Shown: positions 57,158 to 64,000 of the stretch, one piece after another
How positions within the stretch are numbered: position 1 is the first letter of the stretch
Layout: every line of letters begins with the position of its first letter
Source: Chroococcidiopsis sp. TS-821
Lineage (GTDB): Bacteria > Cyanobacteriota > Cyanobacteriia > Cyanobacteriales > Chroococcidiopsidaceae
Assembly: GCF_002939305.1 (NCBI RefSeq)
Contig: NZ_MVDI01000001.1
Span: 558,001-622,000 of the forward strand
Length of the DNA stretch: 64,000 nucleotides
Direction: 5' to 3'
Notes under the pieces: generated by a model
The model's database searches: none
What the model saw: only the letters and a program-made list of their open reading frames with translations
What the model was told of the DNA's origin: nothing
Program-made: the position numbers and the translations under genes

Positions 57158-57696
57158 TACTTCTTACCTGCCTTACCAGCTTTACGTCTGACAAATTCAC
57201 CAGCGTAGCGAATGCCTTTACCTTTATATGGTTCGGGCGGGCGAACATCGCGAATTTTTGCCGCCGTATTGCCTACCAGTTCTTTATCGAAACCGCTAAC
57301 AATGACGTTCGTATTGTTTTCTACAGCAAGTTGAATTCCTTCCGGTGGTTCGATTTGTACTGGATGGCTGTATCCTACGTTAAGTGTTAGATTGCGACCT
57401 TGAACCGCGGCACGATAGCCGACTCCTTGAATTTCTAGCCGACGTTGAAATCCTTGTGAGACACCATCAACCATATTAGCGACCAGCGTGCGCGATAAAC
57501 CATGCATCTGGCGGGCTATCCGCGAGTCGTCTTTTCTTTTAACTAGCAGCGTATCGCCTTCTTGCTCAATGGTGACTGCAGAAGGCAGTTCGCGCGAAAG
57601 TTCGCCTTTTGGTCCTTTAACTGTAACTTGTGACCCGTCAATCGTAACTTGTACTTTGGCGGGGATTGTAATTGGGCGCTTACCGATTCGAGACAT
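57157..57696 (-). CDS. rplF: 50S ribosomal protein L6
   Basis: A 179-aa protein with two similar RNA-binding domains ([20 protein letters not shown], then [20 protein letters not shown]), near the factor-binding centre. A 147-base gap without a gene separates it from rpsH. Confidence 0.98.
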   Translation of the reverse strand: MSRIGKRPITIPAKVQVTIDGSQVTVKGPKGELSRELPSAVTIEQEGDTLLVKRKDDSRIARQMHGLSRTLVANMVDGVSQGFQRRLEIQGVGYRAAVQGRNLTLNVGYSHPVQIEPPEGIQLAVENNTNVIVSGFDKELVGNTAAKIRDVRPPEPYKGKGIRYAGEFVRRKAGKAGKK

Positions 57697-57843
57697 GACT
57701 TATGATGTATTCCTAATCAACTAGCTACTAACTAAACGGGCATAATTAAAAATCACACCTTTCGGTTGTTGGGCAATAGGTAATGATGATGACCAATAAC
57801 CAGTTACCAGCCTTGAAGTTACGTTCTTGCTCAGCTAGTTGTT

Positions 57844-58245
57844 TCACCAAACATAGCAAAGCACTTCACCGCCTAAGCCTTGACGTCGGGCTTCGCGATC
57901 GGTCATGATGCCGCTAGAAGTCGAAATAATCGCAATACCGATGCCACCGAGTACGCGTGGTAACTCTTTGCGGTTCGAGTAAACGCGTAAACCTGGTTTG
58001 CTAATGCGCTTTAACGCAGTAATTAAAGGCTGGCGATTTTTACCTTTGTATTTGAGCGAGATAACTAAGTTACGTTTTACGCCTTCGCCTACCTCTTCAA
58101 AATCGGCGATAAACCCTTCGTCTTTTAATACTTGAGCAATGCTGCGGGTCATCTTTGTGGCTGGTATCTGTGTTGTCTGATGCCGCGCCATATTAGCATT
58201 GCGGATGCGCGTCAGCATATCTGCAATTGTGTCGTTAGCCGCCAT
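57844..58245 (-). CDS. rpsH: 30S ribosomal protein S8
   Basis: A 133-aa central-domain organiser. [20 protein letters not shown] and [20 protein letters not shown] are diagnostic. It follows rplE with 19 bases and no rpsN (S14) between, as expected in cyanobacteria. Confidence 0.98.
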   Translation of the reverse strand: MAANDTIADMLTRIRNANMARHQTTQIPATKMTRSIAQVLKDEGFIADFEEVGEGVKRNLVISLKYKGKNRQPLITALKRISKPGLRVYSNRKELPRVLGGIGIAIISTSSGIMTDREARRQGLGGEVLCYVW

Positions 58246-58264
58246 CGTTTCCTCTTAATAAACT

Positions 58265-58810
58265 TTATTGATCCCGGAAAGGCATTCCCATTGCTGTGAG
58301 TAATGCGCGACCCTCTTCATCGTTTTTTGCTGTTGTGATAATGGAAATATCCATGCCTCGGATTTGGTCGATGCTGTCGTAATCAACTTCTGGAAAGATA
58401 AGTTGTTCGCGAACTCCAAGGGTGTAGTTACCACGTCCATCAAAGCTTTTGGGGCTGATGCCGCGAAAGTCGCGAATTCGCGGTAACGCCAAGTTAACGA
58501 GTCGATCGACAAAGGCATACATGCGTTCGCCGCGCAATGTTACCATCAGTCCCACAGGCATACCTTGGCGAATTTTGAAGCCAGCGATCGCTTTTTTGGC
58601 GCGCGTCACAACAGGTTTTTGTCCTGTAATTGTGGCAATCTCGTTAATCGACGATTCGAGGGCTTTTGCGTTTTGTGCAGCTTCGCCCAAACCTCGGTTA
58701 ACTGTGACTTTTACAAGCTTTGGCACCTGATGGATATTCGTGTACTGAAATTGCTCCATCAGTTGCGGGACTATCTTTTCTTGATATAGGGTTTTGAGTC
58801 GTGCTGTCAT
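58265..58810 (-). CDS. rplE: 50S ribosomal protein L5
   Basis: A 181-aa 5S rRNA-binding protein that contacts the P-site t[23 protein letters not shown] and [20 protein letters not shown] are typical. Length is normal. Confidence 0.98.
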   Translation of the reverse strand: MTARLKTLYQEKIVPQLMEQFQYTNIHQVPKLVKVTVNRGLGEAAQNAKALESSINEIATITGQKPVVTRAKKAIAGFKIRQGMPVGLMVTLRGERMYAFVDRLVNLALPRIRDFRGISPKSFDGRGNYTLGVREQLIFPEVDYDSIDQIRGMDISIITTAKNDEEGRALLTAMGMPFRDQ

Positions 58811-58863
58811 AGTTTTTACTTTTACTTCTTCCTGGTCTTGGTCAGGAATAATTAGCTTTTAAG

Positions 58864-59220
58864 CTATTTATCAAGAATTTCACCTGTTTTTTTAAGCATT
58901 CGGACTTTACGACCTTGCTCGTTAAAGGTGTAGCAAACGCGACTGGCAATGTTTTGCTTCGTCGAGTAGAGCATGACATTAGAACTGTGAATCGGAGCTT
59001 CTGAAGTTACGATTCGACCAGATTCACCTTCTTGGGTTGGTTTGACGTGTTTGGTTTTGACATTCACGCCTTTGACGATCACTTTGCTTAATTTAGGATA
59101 CGTCTTGAGAACTTCGCCGACTTTACCTTTGTCGCTACCTGAGATGACTTGTACAGTATCTCCGGTTTTGACGTGCATTTTATGGCGAATCGGCGCATTT
59201 CCATTCTTACGTGCAGCCAT
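58864..59220 (-). CDS. rplX: 50S ribosomal protein L24
   Basis: A 118-aa KOW-motif assembly initiator ([20 protein letters not shown], then [20 protein letters not shown]). Its ATG overlaps the rplN stop by one base. Confidence 0.98.
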   Translation of the reverse strand: MAARKNGNAPIRHKMHVKTGDTVQVISGSDKGKVGEVLKTYPKLSKVIVKGVNVKTKHVKPTQEGESGRIVTSEAPIHSSNVMLYSTKQNIASRVCYTFNEQGRKVRMLKKTGEILDK

Positions 59221-59588
59221 TACAGCACCTCCGGAGCCAGGGAAACAATTTTGGTAAAGTTTTTGTCGCGTAGTTCGCGGGCAACAGGTCCAAAAACACG
59301 CGTACCTCTGGGATTACCATCGGCGTTGATAATAACTGCAGCATTGTCATCAAAGCGAATGCTCATGCCACTTTCGCGGCGCAATCCTTTACGCGTACGC
59401 ACAATTACTGCCCGCACAACATCTGATTTTTTTACTGCCATATTCGGAATGGCGTCTTTTACAACAGCGATAATCACATCGCCTACATTGCCATAACGGC
59501 GATTACCTGCACCCATAACGCGGATGCACATAAGTTTGCGCGCACCGCTATTATCAGCAACATTAAGGTAAGACTGGGGTTGAATCAC
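59220..59588 (-). CDS. rplN: 50S ribosomal protein L14
   Basis: A 122-aa inter-subunit bridge protein ([20 protein letters not shown], then [20 protein letters not shown]). Normal length. It follows rpsQ by 18 bases. Confidence 0.98.
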   Translation of the reverse strand: MIQPQSYLNVADNSGARKLMCIRVMGAGNRRYGNVGDVIIAVVKDAIPNMAVKKSDVVRAVIVRTRKGLRRESGMSIRFDDNAAVIINADGNPRGTRVFGPVARELRDKNFTKIVSLAPEVL

Positions 59589-59606
59589 AGTTTGTCTCCC
59601 GATTGT

Positions 59607-59858
59607 CTAGCTAGTAGTGGCACTACTCAGAATTTCTTTAACTACCCAGCGTTTTGTGCGGCTGAGCGGTCTAGTTTCTTGGATGCGGACGCGATCGCCT
59701 TCTTTACACTCATTTGCTTCATCATGAGCTTTATAGCGCCGCGTTTGGACGACGATTTTTCCGTACTTGGGGTGAGGAGCGCGGTTTTCTACGGCAACGA
59801 CGACCGTTTTTTCCATTTTGTCGCTCACTACTACGCCAACTCGTTCTTTAACTGCCAT
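59607..59858 (-). CDS. rpsQ: 30S ribosomal protein S17
   Basis: An 83-aa OB-fold protein ([20 protein letters not shown], then [20 protein letters not shown]) that binds the 16S 5' domain. Six bases separate it from rpmC. Confidence 0.98.
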   Translation of the reverse strand: MAVKERVGVVVSDKMEKTVVVAVENRAPHPKYGKIVVQTRRYKAHDEANECKEGDRVRIQETRPLSRTKRWVVKEILSSATTS

Positions 59859-59864
59859 AGTGAT

Positions 59865-60095
59865 TTATTTTTCTGCAACCGACTGTGATGATTGTGCTGC
59901 GAGCTTTCTTTCGTGTTCTACGGTGAGTAATTGAGCTAGCTGGTGTCTAGCGTGCTTAAACTGATGTGGTTTTTCTAACTGTCGCGTAGCTCTTTGTAGG
60001 CGCAGTTGAAAGAGTTGCTTCTTCAGCGCTGCGATTTGAGTAGCTAGTTCTTCGTCACTCAAGTTTCTCGCTTCGGAAATTTTTGGAAGTGGCAT
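59865..60095 (-). CDS. rpmC: 50S ribosomal protein L29
   Basis: A 76-aa two-helix protein at the tunnel exit (EARNLSDEELATQIAALKKQ, then QLRLQRATRQLEKPHQFKHA). It has a Ser/Gln-rich tail. It starts 3 bases after rplP. Confidence 0.97.
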   Translation of the reverse strand: MPLPKISEARNLSDEELATQIAALKKQLFQLRLQRATRQLEKPHQFKHARHQLAQLLTVEHERKLAAQSSQSVAEK

Positions 60096-60098
60096 TGA

Positions 60099-60518
60099 TT
60101 AAACCTCCTCCTCAGAACGCACAATAAACTTTGTTTTGATCGGCAACTTGTACATTGCCAAGCGCATTGCTTCGCGCGCGGTTGCTTCAGGTACACCCGC
60201 GATTTCAAATAAAATACGTCCTGGTTTAACAACTGCTACCCAGTATTCGGGAGAACCTTTACCCGAACCCATCCGCGTTTCGGCTGGGCGCATTGTTACT
60301 GGTTTATCAGGAAAAATACGAATCCAAATTTTTCCACCACGGCGAATGTATCGAGTCATTGCTCGACGCGAAGCCTCGATTTGACGTGAGGTGATCCAAG
60401 CAGGTTCTAGCGCTTGAAGACCAAAGTCACCAAAATTAAGGGTATTACCTCGCGTGGCGACTCCTTCCATCCGTCCGCGCTGCTGTTTGCGGAATTTTGT
60501 TCTTCTAGGACTTAACAT
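60099..60518 (-). CDS. rplP: 50S ribosomal protein L16
   Basis: A 139-aa protein near the peptidyl-transferase centre. [20 protein letters not shown] and [20 protein letters not shown] are diagnostic. It follows rpsC by 42 bases. Confidence 0.98.
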   Translation of the reverse strand: MLSPRRTKFRKQQRGRMEGVATRGNTLNFGDFGLQALEPAWITSRQIEASRRAMTRYIRRGGKIWIRIFPDKPVTMRPAETRMGSGKGSPEYWVAVVKPGRILFEIAGVPEATAREAMRLAMYKLPIKTKFIVRSEEEV

Positions 60519-60560
60519 GATTTAGTACCTTCTGCGCAATTAACTAACCGCTAACGGATT

Positions 60561-61310
60561 TCATTCTTCGTTGGAACGGTCTTCAAACTGCTGACGACGG
60601 CGCTGTTGTGGTTGGCGACGACGCGGCTGATTTGATGATGGTGTTGGTGCTTGCTCTTGTCCAGGAATAATTTCTCCTTTAAAGATCCATACCTTAATGC
60701 CTAAAATTCCGTAGATCGTTTGAGCAGTGGTGTAGGCATAGTCAATATCTGCCCGTAACGTGTGTAGAGGAACTCTACCTTCACGAGTCCACTCGGTACG
60801 CGCAATTTCTGCACCATTTAATCGACCGCTGACTTGAATGCGGATGCCTTGAATTCCTGCTTTTTGAGCGCGCTGAATCGTTTGACGGACGACGCGGCGA
60901 AACGAAACGCGACGTTCTAACTGCTGTGCAATATATTCAGCAATCAGATAAGCATCAGCATCGACTTGCTGCACTTCGACTACATTAATGCGAATTTGAC
61001 GGTTACCACCGAGTAATTCTTGTAATCCTGTGCGCAGCGATTCGATTCCTGTACCACCTCGACCGACAACGACGCCGGGGCGAGCAGTACGTACTTCTAG
61101 GTCGATTTGATCTGCTTTACGCTCGATCCGTACTTCCGAAATTCCTGCGTTATTTTGTGCGAGTCTGCCGAGCTTTTGCTCGATATAGTTGCGCAGCTTA
61201 TGATCTTCTTTCAAAATCTCAGGATAGCGCGCTGGTTCAGCAAACCACCGCGATTGGTGTTCCTGAGTTACTCCTAGGCGAAAACCAACTGGATGAATTT
61301 TCTGTCCCAC
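60561..61310 (-). CDS. rpsC: 30S ribosomal protein S3
   Basis: A 249-aa mRNA-entry protein with KH domain ([20 protein letters not shown]) and C-terminal domain. About 35 extra C-terminal residues are rich in Arg/Gln/Pro ([16 protein letters not shown]), a low-complexity tail. Confidence 0.98.
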   Translation of the reverse strand: MGQKIHPVGFRLGVTQEHQSRWFAEPARYPEILKEDHKLRNYIEQKLGRLAQNNAGISEVRIERKADQIDLEVRTARPGVVVGRGGTGIESLRTGLQELLGGNRQIRINVVEVQQVDADAYLIAEYIAQQLERRVSFRRVVRQTIQRAQKAGIQGIRIQVSGRLNGAEIARTEWTREGRVPLHTLRADIDYAYTTAQTIYGILGIKVWIFKGEIIPGQEQAPTPSSNQPRRRQPQQRRRQQFEDRSNEE

Positions 61311-61328
61311 AAATACTTCCTCTAGTTA

Positions 61329-61697
61329 CTAACTTTCTGCTGCTAATGCTGCATCTGTAGCGACGGCTACAGTAATGTGGCACGTAGGTTTGCGAATTTG
61401 GTAAGCCCGCCCTTGCGCTCTAGGTTGAAAGCGCTTAAGCACAGGACCTTGATCCGCATACGCTTGAGTTATTTTGAGTTCGGCTGGATTTAATCCCGCA
61501 TTGTGTTCGGCATTAGCAACTGCGCTTCTGAGCACTTTGAGGATCGGATCGCACGCTCTGTAGGGCATGAATTCAAGAATAATCAGTGCTTCGCGGTACG
61601 ATCGCCCGCGAATTTGATCGAGAACGCGACGTACTTTATAAGGAGACATCCGAATGTAGCGCGCGCTTGCTTTTACTTCTGTAGTATCACTAGCCAT
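61329..61697 (-). CDS. rplV: 50S ribosomal protein L22
   Basis: A 122-aa protein lining the exit tunnel ([20 protein letters not shown], then [20 protein letters not shown]). Normal length. Confidence 0.98.
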   Translation of the reverse strand: MASDTTEVKASARYIRMSPYKVRRVLDQIRGRSYREALIILEFMPYRACDPILKVLRSAVANAEHNAGLNPAELKITQAYADQGPVLKRFQPRAQGRAYQIRKPTCHITVAVATDAALAAES

Positions 61698-61737
61698 AAC
61701 CTTTCTCCTCTAGCTGTTAGCGTTAGCTATTAGCTAT

Positions 61738-62016
61738 CTATCTCCCTGCTTTCTTATCGCTTTTGGCATGACCGCGAAAAGTACGTGTTGGCGCAAACTC
61801 GCCTAGCTTGTGTCCTACCATTTGCTCGTTGATAAAGACTGGTACGTGTTGGCGTCCATTATGGACGGCAATTGTGTGACCAACCATCTGAGGCAAGATG
61901 GTAGACGCTCGCGACCAGGTTTTAATAACTTGTTTTTCGCCTTTTGCATTTAGCTTTTCAATTTTGCTGAGCAAACTGTCAGCGACAAAAGGACCTTTTT
62001 TGAGAGAACGACCCAT
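61738..62016 (-). CDS. rpsS: 30S ribosomal protein S19
   Basis: A 92-aa head protein ([20 protein letters not shown], then [32 protein letters not shown]). Normal length and order. Confidence 0.98.
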   Translation of the reverse strand: MGRSLKKGPFVADSLLSKIEKLNAKGEKQVIKTWSRASTILPQMVGHTIAVHNGRQHVPVFINEQMVGHKLGEFAPTRTFRGHAKSDKKAGR

Positions 62017-62053
62017 AGCTCAATTTCGGATATTAGATGTGTTCGATGTAGAA

Positions 62054-62917
62054 TTATGATTCTCTGCCACCGCGACCGCGTTTGGAAGACTTACGTCGAC
62101 GGCGAACGATCAAAGCATTACTCGCTTTTTTCGGCTTGCGTGTCTTAGCTCCCAATGCTGGTTTACCCCACGGTGTCACAGGACCTGGTCTCCCAATGGG
62201 CGCTCTACCCTCTCCACCACCATGCGGATGATCGACGGGGTTCATTACACTACCCCTGACTTTGGGTCGGCGTCCTTTCCAACGATTGTGTCCAGCTTTT
62301 CCAGCACTGAGGTTACGCGCCTCAATATTGCCAACTTGCCCAATCGTGGCGTAGCATTCGCGGCGGATCATGCGGACTTCGCCAGAAGGCAGTTTGAGTG
62401 TCACGTAGTTACCTTCTTTAGCGACAACCTGCGCGCTAGCACCTGCGGCGCGGACAATTTGCGCACCGCGACCAGGATACAGTTCAACGTTGTGAACGGT
62501 TGTTCCTAGAGGAATGCGGCTGAGTGGTAAGGCATTGCCGTCCTCAAAGGGTGCATCGGGTCCAGAAATTACAGTTTGTCCGACTTTTAAGCCGTTGGGT
62601 TGGAGAATATACCGCTTTTCGCCGTCTTGGTAATATAGCAGCGCAATGCGCGCGTTACGGTTGGGATCGTACTCGATCGCGGCAACTTTAGCGGGAATAT
62701 TGTGTTTGTTCCGTTTAAAGTCGATGATTCGATACAAACGCTTGTGTCCGCCACCGCGACGGCGGCTTGTAATTACTCCGCGATTGTTCCGACCTTTAGC
62801 ACGGTGGATTGATACAGTAAGCGATCGCTCTGGCTCAGTCTTGGTAATTTCGCTAAAGTCAGAGACAACGCGTTGGCGCGTACTGGGTGTATATGGTCGA
62901 TAAGAGCGTGTACCCAT
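62054..62917 (-). CDS. rplB: 50S ribosomal protein L2
   Basis: A 287-aa core protein needed for subunit joining and peptidyl transfer. [20 protein letters not shown] and the conserved [20 protein letters not shown] near the C-terminus, which holds the essential His, are present. Confidence 0.98.
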   Translation of the reverse strand: MGTRSYRPYTPSTRQRVVSDFSEITKTEPERSLTVSIHRAKGRNNRGVITSRRRGGGHKRLYRIIDFKRNKHNIPAKVAAIEYDPNRNARIALLYYQDGEKRYILQPNGLKVGQTVISGPDAPFEDGNALPLSRIPLGTTVHNVELYPGRGAQIVRAAGASAQVVAKEGNYVTLKLPSGEVRMIRRECYATIGQVGNIEARNLSAGKAGHNRWKGRRPKVRGSVMNPVDHPHGGGEGRAPIGRPGPVTPWGKPALGAKTRKPKKASNALIVRRRRKSSKRGRGGRES

Positions 62918-62988
62918 AAGTTGTTTGGTTGTTGTGTTGACAATTTTGAATTGCGCGTGGCATCAGCTAGCGTCCAACTGACAATTCA

Positions 62989-63303
62989 CTAAACATCTGG
63001 GAACAGGACTTTTCTAATTTTGTCTTCTTCCCCAGTCGCTACCGTGACAATAGCTTTCTTGTATTGGGGCTTAAAACCAACAAATCGCCCGACCCGACGC
63101 TGCTTGCGCGGCTGCTGTTGGGTATTAACTTGAACAACTTTGACTTCAAATAAGTCCTCGATCGCTGCTTTGATTTGTGGTTTTGTTGCTTTTGGAGTCA
63201 CTTCAAAAGTAAATTTGTTTTCCTCCATCAGCCGCGTCGCCTTTTCGGTGAGTATAGGACGACGTACTAAATCAGGGAGCGATCGCCGATCAATTTTAGG
63301 CAC
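62989..63303 (-). CDS. rplW: 50S ribosomal protein L23
   Basis: 104 aa with a GTG start at 63303 ([20 protein letters not shown]); AGGAGGT lies 6 bases upstream, inside the end of rplD. A longer in-frame start at 63327 would add eight atypical residues. The gene overlaps rplD by 8 bases. L23 is the docking site for trigger factor and SRP. Confidence 0.95.
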   Translation of the reverse strand: MPKIDRRSLPDLVRRPILTEKATRLMEENKFTFEVTPKATKPQIKAAIEDLFEVKVVQVNTQQQPRKQRRVGRFVGFKPQYKKAIVTVATGEEDKIRKVLFPDV

Positions 63304-63928
63304 CGTAGACCTCCTGAATTTTTTCAATAGCAGCTACTGTTGTCACGATCCGGTCAGCGTTTAACAAGTCGTAGACATTTAACTGATCTGCGGTGATTAG
63401 CTTAATTTGTGCAACGTTTCGGGCTGATAAATAAATTGTTTCTACCATTTCTGGTAGAATCAACAGTACCTTGGTATCTGTATCAATTCCCCAGCGCGCG
63501 ATCGCCGCAATTAAATCTTTTGTCTTGGGTCGGGCTAACTCACTCGCGAAGTCTTCCACAACGACTATATCTTCAGCGCGACTTACTAAAGCGGTGCGTA
63601 AAGCAAGCCGTCGCTCTTTGCGATTCATTTTAATTTCATAGTCTCTGGGCTTTGGTCCAAAGATGACACCACCGCCACGCCATAATGGCGAACGAATCGA
63701 ACCAGCCCGCGCGCGACCTGTTCCTTTTTGTCGCCAAGGTTTGCGACCCCCACCACGGACTTCTGCACGAGTTTTAGTACTTGCCGTGCCTTGTCTCGCA
63801 TTCGTTGTTTGCCGTACTAATGCACGGTGGACTATGTGCGAGGCACTTTTTTCATTGGCAACTTGCAAATCGAGTGCTGCTTGCCCTACCTCTTCTCCCT
63901 GCCAGTTTTTTACTACACACTCTACCAT
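63296..63928 (-). CDS. rplD: 50S ribosomal protein L4
   Basis: A 210-aa tunnel protein. The extended loop ([20 protein letters not shown], then [20 protein letters not shown]) reaches the tunnel constriction. It ends in QEVYGA just past the rplW start. It is the first complete gene of the cluster in this window. Confidence 0.98.
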   Translation of the reverse strand: MVECVVKNWQGEEVGQAALDLQVANEKSASHIVHRALVRQTTNARQGTASTKTRAEVRGGGRKPWRQKGTGRARAGSIRSPLWRGGGVIFGPKPRDYEIKMNRKERRLALRTALVSRAEDIVVVEDFASELARPKTKDLIAAIARWGIDTDTKVLLILPEMVETIYLSARNVAQIKLITADQLNVYDLLNADRIVTTVAAIEKIQEVYGA

Positions 63929-64000
63929 TTCTTCTTTACCCCTTCTTTGTAGTCGCTTGGTGTATAGAGTAAACTACGCGTTTACCTCGAACACCTGTAG
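63929..64000 (-). other. Right edge: upstream of rplD, gene end unresolved
   Basis: rplC (L3) is expected next in the operon, but the 72 bases here do not show a C-terminus I recognise as L3. One minus-strand frame ends [14 protein letters not shown] before a TAA 14 bases from the rplD ATG. The edge is too short to decide. Confidence 0.3.

Overview
The window is chromosomal DNA from a cyanobacterium. The signs are the many copies of the HIP1 palindrome GCGATCGC, cyanobacteria-type families (ComFB, DUF4912, DUF2358, a SigG-type sigma factor with its anti-sigma partner, slr1658/slr1659-like regulators), dnaN beside a cluster of DnaA boxes, and a ribosomal-protein cluster without rpsN (S14) or rpmD (L30). 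A Chroococcidiopsis/Gloeocapsa-like or Nostocales-like genome is my inference; no rRNA or tRNA gene is present to settle it.

Layout. 1-2.8 kb: a three-gene partner-switching set (REC-PP2C phosphatase, ATPase-like regulator, STAS protein). 3-10.3 kb: mixed housekeeping and accessory genes (M23 peptidase, ComFB, ECF sigma/anti-sigma pair, GGCT-like, DUF99, AI-2E family permease, DoxX-like), ending in two decayed genes (a siderophore-binding-protein fragment and a Uma2 nuclease with a stop and a frameshift). 10.3-18.3 kb: cobyrinate diamide synthase, DUF4912 protein, two small secreted proteins, DUF2358, an ArsA-HSP20 fusion ATPase and a methyltransferase. 18.3-20.1 kb: dnaN and a probable oriC with many DnaA boxes and an AT-rich stretch.

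20.1-26.9 kb: the most unusual part. Four co-directional genes encode a membrane-anchored vWA protein with an FHA-like tail, a 1089-aa tubulin/FtsZ-like GTPase with a SHOCT-like C-terminus, a MotA/TolQ/ExbB channel protein with a long coiled tail (ZorA-like), and a MotB/OmpA protein with the ion-channel aspartate (ZorB-like). I read this as a Zorya-like, ion-driven envelope motor joined to a tubulin-family filament or GTPase and a vWA adaptor. None of the known Zorya effectors (ZorC/D/E) is seen.

26.9-48.4 kb: metabolism and information genes, including a MIF-like tautomerase, flavin reductase, cobM, lgt, rlmN, uvrC, a response regulator, deoC, recO-MFS-glycosyltransferase, a divergent ADH/AraC pair, a matrixin-like protease, secG, gpmI, ABC-F and prfA. 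48.4-63.9 kb: one long minus-strand cluster, read in transcription order L4-L23-L2-S19-L22-S3-L16-L29-S17-L14-L24-L5-S8-L6-L18-S5-L15-SecY-Adk-IF1-L36-S13-S11-RpoA-L17-TruA-L13-S9-L31-PrfA, making ribosome, RNA polymerase alpha and Sec translocon parts together. No tRNA, rRNA, CRISPR array or intact insertion sequence was recognised.
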